NCBI RefSeq assembly: GCF_000276805.1
Contig: NZ_AKXQ01000009.1
Span: forward strand, 1 to 64,000
Source of the DNA: Moritella dasanensis ArB 0140
GTDB taxonomy: Bacteria > Pseudomonadota > Gammaproteobacteria > Enterobacterales > Moritellaceae
Direction of reading: 5' to 3'
Length of the DNA: 64,000 nt
Shown here one piece after another: positions 54,377-61,880 of the stretch; the stretch's first letter is position 1, and each line of letters opens with the position of its first letter. The notes below the pieces were generated by a model. The model made no database searches. It was not told the DNA's origin and worked only from the letters and a program-made list of their open reading frames with translations. The position numbers were made by a program, and so were the translations under genes.

Positions 54377-54652
54377 ATGAAAGTAGATAAAAGTAAAACT
54401 AGAATTATTAATGACACACACTCTTTTGAAGTCGGAATTTCGAGTTGGAATGATGAAGAGAAATCGATTCGGTGTCGTTATAATGCCCCTGATTCTGGTC
54501 GCTTTAGTCCACACGGATCAAGTGAACTACCGTTAAGTGATTTGCAGCCATTAATTGAGGTTGCTGCTGAGAATGATCTATTAAACATCCCTGAATGCGC
54601 AGCCATCATTGAAGCATTATCAAAATCCATTGCGAATCAAAGTGTAAAGTAA
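54377..54652 (+). CDS. Integron-cassette gene, unknown 91-residue protein
   Basis: A soluble 91-residue protein, MKVDKSKTRIINDTHSFEVG then SDLQPLIEVAAENDLLNIPE, with a beta start and helical end. No family is recognised. The ribosome site TAGGAA is good. It is followed after about 90 bp by an attC site, and ACCTAACAAGTTGCTGC just after its stop looks like the start of a second, eroded attC. It is therefore most likely a promoterless or weakly promoted cassette gene. Such genes are usually of unknown adaptive function. Confidence 0.55.
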   Translation: MKVDKSKTRIINDTHSFEVGISSWNDEEKSIRCRYNAPDSGRFSPHGSSELPLSDLQPLIEVAAENDLLNIPECAAIIEALSKSIANQSVK

Positions 54653-54742
54653 TTTACCTAACAAGTTGCTGCACTCGGACTTCTAAGGTATATAGATGTA
54701 AAGTTAAAGGACATATTAGAGTTATCATCTGGCATTAAATAA

Positions 54743-54846
54743 GCCTAACGAGGGTTTTCAAGTCGGACTCGTAACAGTTTCCTCGGCTCCACTTCGTTTC
54801 ACATTTTAACAAACTATTACTTGCCGCTTAAAACGGCGTTGGTATG
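54743..54846 (+). other. attC: attC recombination site 1 (Vibrio-type)
   Basis: The left core is GCCTAACG and the right core GGCGTTGGTAT. Inside them GTTTTCAAGTCGG pairs with CCGCTTAAAAC, leaving two unpaired bases, like the extrahelical bases that direct integron integrase. The length is about 104 bp. The HNH gene starts 21 bp after it. Confidence 0.75.
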
Positions 54847-54866
54847 TATCAGAGGACGGAGAAGTT

Positions 54867-55541
54867 ATGAAGGTTACCGGGAAGGTTCTATGTCCGAATG
54901 AATATGCAGACAAAACAAAATCCGTTGAGATTAGCTTTCACTCTAAACAAGAGCATATGCTTCCTTTTGTGCGAAATGGAGCAGTAAATATTACAATTTT
55001 GGTTGATGACCAAAAGTATATAGCTAGAATCAGGCACACAGATAAGAATGGATGTTGGATCTCCCCAGATTTAAAGCAGCCAACAGCTAGGTTGTCTGAT
55101 GTGATATTTGAAGCGGGATTTAAGAAAAATGATGAAATATCCATAGAATTAAATGGAAATATTGCAAGCGTAGTAACAAGTAAAGGCAATGCAACTAATG
55201 TGTTTGAAGATGAAATCGAAAGCCCAGAAAAATACACTGAAGGAAGCGTAAAGCAGTTATATGTAAATGCTTATGAACGAAATTCGTTGGCACGCAAGAA
55301 GTGCATTGATCACTATGGGACTTCTTGCATAATATGTGGATTTAATTTTAAAGAAGTGTATGGGAATGAAGCAGAAGGATTTATTCATGTTCACCACATA
55401 AAGCCACTACATCTTATAAATCAAGAGTATACCGTGAACCAGATAGAAGATCTTCGCCCAGTGTGCCCAAATTGTCATGCATATATCCATTTGGGTGGCA
55501 AATGTCGCAGCATTAAGGATGTTGGAATCAGCAAGAAATAA
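54867..55541 (+). CDS. HNH endonuclease in an integron cassette
   Basis: A 224-residue protein. The C-terminal 75 residues form an HNH nuclease: CIICGFNFKEVYG, FIHVHHIKPLHLIN, then EDLRPVCPNCHAYIH. Both zinc-binding cysteine pairs and the catalytic histidine are present. The N-terminal part (about residues 1-110) is beta-rich and may recognise DNA. Such HNH proteins occur as restriction enzymes and as solitary nucleases. Here no methyltransferase is linked. The start has a good site (GGACGGAG). It lies exactly between two attC sites, so it travels as a single-gene cassette. Confidence 0.82.
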   Translation: MKVTGKVLCPNEYADKTKSVEISFHSKQEHMLPFVRNGAVNITILVDDQKYIARIRHTDKNGCWISPDLKQPTARLSDVIFEAGFKKNDEISIELNGNIASVVTSKGNATNVFEDEIESPEKYTEGSVKQLYVNAYERNSLARKKCIDHYGTSCIICGFNFKEVYGNEAEGFIHVHHIKPLHLINQEYTVNQIEDLRPVCPNCHAYIHLGGKCRSIKDVGISKK

Positions 55542-55544
55542 TAC

Positions 55545-55607
55545 GTATAACACGGCGATCCAGCCGACGCGCCAAAGGCGCGCGCGGCTGAGCTGGGGCG
55601 TTGGTAT
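55545..55607 (+). other. attC: attC recombination site 2 (short Pseudomonas-type)
   Basis: Only 63 bp. The cores are GTATAAC and GTTGGTA. The inner arms CCAGCCGACGCGCC and GGCGCGCGCGGCTGAGCTGG form a GC-rich stem around AAA. It starts three bases after the HNH stop. Its GC content and length differ from the two neighbouring sites, so the cassette came from a different integron background. Confidence 0.75.
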
Positions 55608-55618
55608 AAGGCTATGAT

Positions 55619-56008
55619 ATGAAAAAAGAGTGTCCTATTTGCGGTAAGAGCTTTGATAGAAAGAAAATGCTTGTACATATAAAAAAGCTCATAATGGTTG
55701 GGCTGGAATTAAAGAAGCCAAACAAATACTTAATGAAATTCAACCAAAACCCTTAGTTTTAAGTCCTGAACAACGAAACTGAACAACGAAAGTGTCTATA
55801 TTGTGGTAAGAATATGCTTCCCAAGCACCTTAAAACGCATATTGAAGAGTGGCACCCTAAAGAATTCGAACAAGATTATCCTTTAACGCCACGGCAGATG
55901 TTAAACAAGGCGGTAAAATCTGAGGATCATAATTACTCGAGAGATCTCCTCGATTCTCGAGAAATTGTGAGCGGAGGGGGATTTGGTGTAGGTAAAGGTA
56001 AGAAATAA
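55619..56008 (+). pseudogene. Broken zinc-finger cassette gene
   Basis: The start gives MKKECPICGKSFDRKKMLVH, a C2H2-like finger. The frame is lost near an AAAAAAG run at about 55680. In the next frame the protein continues AHNGWAGIKEAKQILNEIQP to SPEQRN. A 13-bp tandem duplication (CTGAACAACGAAA at 55766 and 55779) then shifts the frame again. After it the protein resumes with RKCLYCGKNMLPKHLKTHIE, a second finger, and a glycine- and lysine-rich tail. Removing one copy of the duplication restores the reading across the second break. The gene is followed three bases later by an attC. Confidence 0.65.
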
Positions 56009-56010
56009 AT

Positions 56011-56108
56011 GCCTAACATATCGTTTAAGAGTGACTCCCAAACGGATGCTATTTTAGCTTTGTCCAATAGTGTGGTACACGTTGGTCGCACCTTAATGCG
56101 GCGTTATT
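56011..56108 (+). other. attC: attC recombination site 3
   Basis: The cores are GCCTAAC and GGCGTTATT. The inner arms ATCGTTTAAGAGTGAC and GTCGCACCTTAATGCGG pair imperfectly. The length is about 98 bp. It closes the broken zinc-finger cassette, and an ISL3 element follows 13 bp later, so the array may have continued before that insertion. Confidence 0.65.
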
Positions 56109-56121
56109 AACCATTAGAAAA

Positions 56122-57471
56122 AGGGCTCTTCTCCGCTTAGGTGAGTCGATTCATACGAAAGATCATAAATAGCACTATCATTTACAACACTTCTTTGTTT
56201 GTGAATAAGTGAATATACCTTGCCATCATTATCATCCGCTCTATTTAGCTTTAAAGGCCAATGTGTACAGTCTTTTTCTATAGAAAAAGGGACTCATTCC
56301 GTTCTTGTACGATGCCGCCGTGACAGGCGATTTAAGGTTGAAGAACCAAGGACTGGAAGACTATGTACAGTCGATCACTACGTTAGAAGACAGGTACAAG
56401 ACCTGCCTGTTAGTGGTCATCCTTGTCACATCGAAGTCGAACTCGCTCAAACCAGAGATAAAGACGGCAGAAGGTTGATTGAGGCTACTGAATATGTTGC
56501 AAAAGGAGCGAGATACACAACGCGTTTCTGTCAGTTCATCAGTGGATTGTGCCGATACATGAGCATTCACGCAGTCTCTCAACATCTAAGTATTCGCTGG
56601 GAGACGGTAAAAAATATTGATAAGGAATATCTACACTCAACCCTACCTGGCTTGGAGCCCGAGAAGCTTAACAACTTAATCCATATTGGAGTTGATGAGG
56701 TAGCCCGAGCTAAAAGACATGACTATATGACAGTGGTATACGATTTGGTTTCTGGTCATTTAATTTGGGTCGAACATGGTAGAAAAGCAGCGATCCTTAT
56801 TTCGTTCTTCAAGCAACTATCAACAGCTACGAGAGACGGTATCAAAGCAGTTTCAATGGATATGGGTCAACCTTATCAATCCGCAGTAAGGCAAATGCTA
56901 CCTAACGCAGATATTGTTTTCGACCGATTTCATGTGATGCAAAACTATTGTTTGTTAATCAAAAAAGAACGCGCAAAAGCCTTTCGAAATGGTTCTAATG
57001 AAGAGAAAAAAATGATCAAGGGAACGTTATTTCTCTTGCTAAAAAACGCCCATAAACTGGATGACAGACAGTCGGATAAGCTTGCTGACTTACTCGAGAG
57101 TAACAAGACGCTCTGCATTGTTTATATGCTGAAAGAGCAGTTACAAGCAATATGGGATGAACCGTGTTACGAGTCGATGGTAGAGGCTCTTGAAGCTTGG
57201 TGCCGTCTTGCGAGATCAACGAGAATATTGTCCTTGAGTAATTATGCAGACGCACTACTGGACAGAAAAGTTGGCGTCTGTAATTACGCAAAATATAGAT
57301 TAACCAACGCTCGAGTTGAAGCTGGGAATGTCTCTATTGGTTTACTCAGGCGAAGAGCAAGAGGGATTCGAGACATTGAATACTTCAAACTCAAGATCAG
57401 ACAAACATCAGTCCCTGATACCCATTCAACCTTTTATCCAAATATCAAGCTCATGTAAGCGGAGAAGAGCC
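56122..57471 (+). mobile_element. ISL3-family insertion sequence
   Basis: Terminal inverted repeats GGCTCTTCTCCGCTTA (left, from 56123) and TAAGCGGAGAAGAGCC (right, ending 57471) are perfect over 16 bp and enclose one transposase. The usual 8-bp target duplication is not visible in the flanks, so the borders may have recombined since insertion. The right flank enters a family-2 repeat in its middle. Confidence 0.85.
56220..57458 (+). CDS. ISL3-family transposase
   Basis: A 412-residue DDE transposase. The catalytic block is HIGVDEVARAKRHDYMTVVY (about residue 158), then AVSMDMGQPYQSAVRQM (about 218), and NARVEAGNVSIGLLRRRARG (about 360), with D, D and E visible. IVFDRFHVMQNY is the usual insertion-domain motif. 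The start is TTG at 56220 because no ATG fits, and the N-terminal cysteine finger common to ISL3 is reduced (RCRRDRR). The frame is intact to a stop that lies inside the right terminal repeat, so the element could still move. Confidence 0.9.
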   Translation: MPSLSSALFSFKGQCVQSFSIEKGTHSVLVRCRRDRRFKVEEPRTGRLCTVDHYVRRQVQDLPVSGHPCHIEVELAQTRDKDGRRLIEATEYVAKGARYTTRFCQFISGLCRYMSIHAVSQHLSIRWETVKNIDKEYLHSTLPGLEPEKLNNLIHIGVDEVARAKRHDYMTVVYDLVSGHLIWVEHGRKAAILISFFKQLSTATRDGIKAVSMDMGQPYQSAVRQMLPNADIVFDRFHVMQNYCLLIKKERAKAFRNGSNEEKKMIKGTLFLLLKNAHKLDDRQSDKLADLLESNKTLCIVYMLKEQLQAIWDEPCYESMVEALEAWCRLARSTRILSLSNYADALLDRKVGVCNYAKYRLTNARVEAGNVSIGLLRRRARGIRDIEYFKLKIRQTSVPDTHSTFYPNIKLM

Positions 57472-57564
57472 GCAAATGTATGGAAAATTGATATGAATAT
57501 ATTTCGACTGAGTAACAGCTCTAACGAGGTTTGGGGCAAAAGCGGCTTAGGATAATCACTCGAA
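57472..57564. repeat. Dispersed repeat, family 2, copy B (left part displaced)
   Basis: It starts GCAAATGTATGG, then ATTGATATGAATATATT, AGTAACAGCTCTAAC, GGTTTGGGGCAAAAGCGGCTTAG and ATCACTCGAA, matching 44462-44552 word for word in order. Its left half is missing, where the ISL3 element ends. Confidence 0.7.
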
Positions 57565-57588
57565 ACCTGTGAACACTCGAAACCAAAA

Positions 57589-57726
57589 TTAGCTGGCTGA
57601 ATTTCGATCGTGATTAGATCCTTTAGGCTCTAAAGGTATTGCAACATTTTTCATAGCCTTAGCAAAAGCCGCAGCACTAGCTTCGCTATGTACTTTACGC
57701 GCTTTTCTTCTGACGACCTGAGTCAT
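57589..57726 (-). CDS. Small 45-residue basic protein
   Basis: This short gene encodes MTQVVRRKARKVHSEASAAA then FAKAMKNVAIPLEPKGSNHD and RNSAS. It is strongly basic in the first half and has a good ribosome site (AGAGGA, about 10 bases ahead). Composition and codon use look natural. It lies alone on the minus strand between a family-2 repeat and the radical-SAM operon. I do not recognise it. A DNA-binding or antitoxin-like role is only a guess. Confidence 0.45.
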   Translation of the reverse strand: MTQVVRRKARKVHSEASAAAFAKAMKNVAIPLEPKGSNHDRNSAS

Positions 57727-58038
57727 AGTAACGATCCTCTAACAGTATCAAACAATTTTCAATCTTATATGATATGAAAAACATGCACAACATACAGCAT
57801 TTAATATAAGGCTTCTTTTGCCGCTTTCGCGAATAATGACCCAGTTATTGGCAAAGCCCCTGTAGCCTTACTCCCATCAACTGGTTCATTTCCGCCTTGT
57901 CTTCGGGCGGGTCATTATTAAGGAAACAGTGTCTGGTATGATCATGTAAGCAGTTGCAATGTGACAGCCCTTCTCACAAGAGTAAATCAATGGCAAACTG
58001 ATATGAAGTGGTAGCGTGAATTACGATTATAACGAAAT

Positions 58039-58162
58039 TTACTTTTTCTTAATTCATTAAAATATGCATTTTAAAAGATTACTACTCAACCATTTTAGCT
58101 ACACAATTACACACCACACACCAACTCTTTTTTTGGTCCGCTTCGCGAACTATCACCAGCCC
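58039..58162. repeat. Module-boundary repeat, family 1, copy 3
   Basis: ACTTTTTCTTAATTCATTAA, ATTTTAAAAGATTACTACTC and then TTTGGTCCGCTTCGCGAACT and ATCACCAGCCCTCTT. The first part matches 44618-44670 and the later part the CCGCTTCGCGAA core of the other two copies, with a different middle. It ends 4 bases before the stop of the radical-SAM gene. The region 57730-58038 contains no supported gene. Confidence 0.7.
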
Positions 58163-58165
58163 TCT

Positions 58166-58756
58166 TTAATAGCCAGGTTTACTCAGTGCATTTATTAGCT
58201 CCTGCTCTGGATACCCTAATATAGAAAGTTCACCGAATTCTCCGATATAAATTTCAACTTGATTGCATTCAGAGACTGTTGTTTCATTATATTTAGCTGT
58301 TAAAAAGTTAACTTTTTGATTTTCAGACCCTCGCCATAATAGGTTGGTATTACGTAAAGAATGTTGGTAACGACCTGAAATTAAAATGTCTACAAAATTA
58401 AAGATACCTTGTTTATTGCTACACAACTGTATTTCAGCAAATTCATAACCAGTATAAAGCATGATATCAAGCCCCTCCTCTGATAGCTGTTTCATTAACC
58501 AAAGAAGGTTTTCGGCTTGCTGTAGCGGCTCACCACCGAGAAAAGTCACACCAACGATACCTGGTGCATCCATTATTTGATTGAACAACTTCTGCCGCTC
58601 AATCAATTCATTCTCTTTGTGGGGCCACATAGCTGTATTCCAGCAACCTTTACATGCAAGCGTACATCCTTGCAGCCAAATCACAAATCTGTTTCCAGGA
58701 CCGTAAATGTTGCTTGATGGTTCAATATTAGCTAAGTTAAAACAAGTACCAAACAT
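58166..58756 (-). CDS. Radical-SAM activase-like protein
   Basis: A 196-residue protein. The iron-sulfur motif is CTLACKGCWNTAMW (C-x3-C-x2-C), preceded by GPGNRFVIWLQG, as in NrdG and pyruvate-formate-lyase activases. FLGGEPLQQAENL is the SAM-binding GGEP motif, and IMLYTGYEF follows. It is the last gene of a six-gene minus-strand operon. No glycyl-radical enzyme lies nearby, so it is not simply NrdG. In other genomes such proteins accompany DUF1257 and DUF2997 genes, as here. It may modify or activate a partner of this operon. Its 3' end abuts a boundary repeat. Confidence 0.82.
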   Translation of the reverse strand: MFGTCFNLANIEPSSNIYGPGNRFVIWLQGCTLACKGCWNTAMWPHKENELIERQKLFNQIMDAPGIVGVTFLGGEPLQQAENLLWLMKQLSEEGLDIMLYTGYEFAEIQLCSNKQGIFNFVDILISGRYQHSLRNTNLLWRGSENQKVNFLTAKYNETTVSECNQVEIYIGEFGELSILGYPEQELINALSKPGY

Positions 58757-58758
58757 GA

Positions 58759-59220
58759 CTAAATGGTTCTTGTTAAAACGAGCTGTATTTTACCGTTTTT
58801 CTTCTGTTCTTTAACTCGATAGCCCTGGGCTTTTGCTTTCGCAATTGCGTTCACTCTAACGGCTTCAACACGGGCAAGACGTTCTTGCTCTAAGCGCAGT
58901 CTTTCCGCTTCAGCTAAACGAGCTAAATGTAGCTGATAAGCAGTCTTGTACGCAATCTCCAACTTAGATAAAAACTGTCTCGTTGGGGTGTACTGTCTAT
59001 GTATAGCATTATTTACAATGCGTCCATTTAGTTCATCTGAATCATGTCGAAACAAATAAGTATCACCATTCCAAACAAAGCATTGCTGACCTTGATAATC
59101 ATGTCGATCAGTTATAATGTTTACGCCATTTACTGTTGTTGATACATTTAACGACGTCAGTGCTTCAATAAGTACATCGCACTCAGTAAACGGTGTTAAA
59201 GTTTTGATTACGACACTCAT
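58759..59220 (-). CDS. DUF1257 (Ycf35-like) protein
   Basis: A 153-residue protein similar to the Ycf35/DUF1257 family. The N-terminus SVVIKTLTPFTECDVLIEAL, then NGVNIITDRHDYQGQQCFVW, and the helical C-terminus ending AKAQGYRVKEQKKNGKIQLVL fit this family. The middle (about residues 100-130) is an arginine- and glutamate-rich helix. The role is unknown. In bacteria it is usually paired with DUF2997, as in the adjacent gene, which is directly upstream and abuts it (59220/59221). Two bases separate it from the radical-SAM gene, so all three are co-translated. Confidence 0.72.
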   Translation of the reverse strand: MSVVIKTLTPFTECDVLIEALTSLNVSTTVNGVNIITDRHDYQGQQCFVWNGDTYLFRHDSDELNGRIVNNAIHRQYTPTRQFLSKLEIAYKTAYQLHLARLAEAERLRLEQERLARVEAVRVNAIAKAKAQGYRVKEQKKNGKIQLVLTRTI

Positions 59221-59424
59221 TTATGACCGTCCCTGCGTTACTTTTTTAGCTACATTACGTACTACATTTTGATTAAACTCATCTGTCGTTCGAATGCTGG
59301 TCACAGGTTGAACATCCATTATTTCATCTAATGCATCCAGACAAGTGTTACCAGCAAACCCTTGAGTTTTAGCACTTATAGCGCCATCCTCATCAATAAT
59401 TAAAGTAATTTTCTGCTCAGCCAT
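59221..59424 (-). CDS. DUF2997 protein
   Basis: A 67-residue protein. QKITLIIDEDGAISAKTQGF, then AGNTCLDALDEIMDV, is the DUF2997 pattern: a short beta-hairpin, a G-F-x-G-x-x-C turn and a helix. The cysteine in GNTC is the conserved one. It overlaps the end of the 818-residue gene by one base and runs directly into DUF1257. DUF2997 and DUF1257 occur together in many bacteria and cyanobacteria, often near AAA ATPases. Here the neighbours are a helicase and PLD-like proteins instead. Confidence 0.75.
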   Translation of the reverse strand: MAEQKITLIIDEDGAISAKTQGFAGNTCLDALDEIMDVQPVTSIRTTDEFNQNVVRNVAKKVTQGRS

Positions 59425-61880
59425 TATTTACTATTCCTTTCTACAACGAGGTTAGCGTGCAATCTCGTTGCCTCTTGTTTTGCTAATTCAATATCAGTTT
59501 TGTAGCGTATCGCAAGGTAGCGATTTTTTTGGAATGTATACAAATTACCAACATCAGGTAATTCTTCTTTAGGCCAATTCAAAACAAATGACTTATTGAT
59601 GTTATTTGAATTCTTACCAAATAACTTTGCAAGAACCGAATCTTTATTTTTAACTTTAATGTTCTTATTGGTGCTATGTACGTTTAAGTCAGATGAAGCT
59701 TTATTTTTTTTGTTTTTTAATTGTTCCACTTTATTCGTCAGTGATTTATGTCCCCTATTTAACCCATTCTCTTTTTGCTCATATTCGGAGAACATTTTTT
59801 TAAAAGCAACGGTTGCAGATTCAACGCGCTTTGTTTCTTCGGAAAGTACTTGCTTGTTATTTTTTACGTCAGCATCGATTAGATTTTTGATTGTTTGTTT
59901 CAATTTTTTGGTCGCACTTTTTGCATGGAAATTTAACCATACTCGAATATCATCCGCTGTTTGAGGTAACTCTTTTTCTAGGTGCGGATTTTGTTTATAA
60001 GTATTAATTAACGTATTCCATCCCATAATTAATTGTTCATTAGGCATGTCATTAAGGTGTACACGGAGATATTCCTTCAGGTTGTTGGTGTTTTCAGCTC
60101 TAAATTCATTAATCTTCGTTATAGGATACTCAGCAACGTTATCTACAAAGTCTGTCTTGCAGAATTTGACTAACCAATGCTGCCAGTTATCTGATAGTGC
60201 GATATTGTTTTCTTTCGTCTCATCAACAGATTTTAATTTAAATTGTTCTAGTTCGTTTATAACTTGAGAGCTATTTTTTATTGCTGCATTTAAGATTTGC
60301 GTAAGTCTTGAATTTTCTCTATCCCACTTTAATTCTTGTTCTGCAATATCAGTTGCTTCTGCAACCTTATCCATTGATGATGAGAGTGATAAAATAAGTT
60401 CATTAATGTCTTCTTCAGCTTTGGTTCTTTCATGTAACGAAAGGTTAGATAAATTAATCGTTTTCAATTTATCTAACTCTCTAGTTTGAGTTCGTTTCTT
60501 ATTTAATTGACCTGTTAAGAAGTTATTCATAAAACGTTTTACATTGTCGCTGACTGTATCTTTACTTTTTTCTATTTGAGTTTGCTTACGATCTAAAAGC
60601 TCAACTTCATCAACCCAGTGCTGCTGTAGATCTCGCCAATGTTGATGTAAAGGGTCTTCTTTGGCATTATTTGTTAGATAAGGGGGGCTTATTGTCATTG
60701 AGTAATGGATATTCTTGGCTAAGTTTTCGTCATTGAACTTGGTGAGGTTAAGTTCATCAGCAATCTTAAGCGCTGATTTATCCTCAAAATCAGTGAAGCT
60801 TTTACATTCGGTATTGTTGAGTGAAACATGCATTTCATTTTCGTAATTAATCTCATGATCAATTTTGTCAACAAATCGCACTGTTGATGAAATGTCTTTA
60901 AGCTTAATTTGTTTATTCAGATCCCAATAGCCAGTATTGAATAACTCATTTTGATAATTTTCAACAGAACAGCGTTGGTTATTGGTTAACTTGAGCGCCC
61001 AATTAACGCTATTGACATCACTTGTTGTTGGCAATAACCAAGCTTCATCTTTTGATAAAATGACCTGAGGTAATGCTTTTGTTTCAAATAATTGAATATG
61101 GTCAGTCGCGTTAATTAAATTTAATAATGGCTGCTTTGCTGCCTGCGCTAATGTCATCAAGACATTTGTAGCAGTTTTATTTTGTGATAGTTGTTCTAAT
61201 AAGAGTCCATTACTTATCACTGAGCTCTGATAAGTTATTGCAGTATTAAGGTGATTAAATAAGCTCTCTGATAATACGTGTTGATGTGGTAAATCAATAT
61301 AGTTGACTGGTGAGTCACCGTTTGAACAAGATTGCTTTTTGCCTTGAATTAAATATTCACTTGTCGATTTAGTCCAGAACAAATAACAGAACAAACGATA
61401 ATAATCATCGACTTGATTTTCTTCTAAATCTATATGATAAGATAAATTCACATTATCAACTACATCACTAGAAAAGATAACGCCTTGTTTAAATTCATCT
61501 TGTTGATGGTCTGCTATTATCAATGACCCTTGCTGAGCCACGCCGATTCGAATACAACAACGCCCAGATAAAACTTCAATAGCGTTGCGATTGACTTCAT
61601 CATTATCTAATAATAAGAATATTTGAATGTTGTCATCAGCTAGTTTTTGTAAACATCTAATCGCATCATCACTTGTTATTTTACTGGTAGATAACAGTAA
61701 ACTTTTGTCTATTTCAAGACTATTTAGGTATTCAACCCAACTGAATTCAGTACAAATATGAAATCCATCATCATCAAAGTTTTCACCTAAGCCGGATTTA
61801 TTATCTTGATATACAAAAATATTATTTAAATGCTCTTCACCGTAATTAATAGTGAATTCTGCGTCATATGAGGTGATCAT
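59424..61880 (-). CDS. Large coiled-coil protein with possible PLD-like N-terminus
   Basis: An 818-residue protein. Residues about 50-150 (SLLLSTSKITSDDAIRCLQK, then IQIFLLLDNDEVNRNAIEVL and CIRIGVAQQGSLIIADH) look like one half of a PLD-type fold, with the second strand GSLIIAD in the place of an HKD loop but without a clear HxK. From about 430 to 560 and 660 to 740 the protein is charged coiled coil. It overlaps the upstream 518-residue gene by 4 bp and DUF2997 by one base. I know no family name. A structural or filament-like role in the same complex is possible. Confidence 0.6.
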   Translation of the reverse strand: MITSYDAEFTINYGEEHLNNIFVYQDNKSGLGENFDDDGFHICTEFSWVEYLNSLEIDKSLLLSTSKITSDDAIRCLQKLADDNIQIFLLLDNDEVNRNAIEVLSGRCCIRIGVAQQGSLIIADHQQDEFKQGVIFSSDVVDNVNLSYHIDLEENQVDDYYRLFCYLFWTKSTSEYLIQGKKQSCSNGDSPVNYIDLPHQHVLSESLFNHLNTAITYQSSVISNGLLLEQLSQNKTATNVLMTLAQAAKQPLLNLINATDHIQLFETKALPQVILSKDEAWLLPTTSDVNSVNWALKLTNNQRCSVENYQNELFNTGYWDLNKQIKLKDISSTVRFVDKIDHEINYENEMHVSLNNTECKSFTDFEDKSALKIADELNLTKFNDENLAKNIHYSMTISPPYLTNNAKEDPLHQHWRDLQQHWVDEVELLDRKQTQIEKSKDTVSDNVKRFMNNFLTGQLNKKRTQTRELDKLKTINLSNLSLHERTKAEEDINELILSLSSSMDKVAEATDIAEQELKWDRENSRLTQILNAAIKNSSQVINELEQFKLKSVDETKENNIALSDNWQHWLVKFCKTDFVDNVAEYPITKINEFRAENTNNLKEYLRVHLNDMPNEQLIMGWNTLINTYKQNPHLEKELPQTADDIRVWLNFHAKSATKKLKQTIKNLIDADVKNNKQVLSEETKRVESATVAFKKMFSEYEQKENGLNRGHKSLTNKVEQLKNKKNKASSDLNVHSTNKNIKVKNKDSVLAKLFGKNSNNINKSFVLNWPKEELPDVGNLYTFQKNRYLAIRYKTDIELAKQEATRLHANLVVERNSK

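Noticed and set aside
58166-58756. Anaerobic ribonucleotide reductase activase NrdG
   Set aside because: There is no NrdD or glycyl-radical enzyme nearby, and the gene is tightly joined to DUF1257 and DUF2997 genes, so a system-specific role is more likely.
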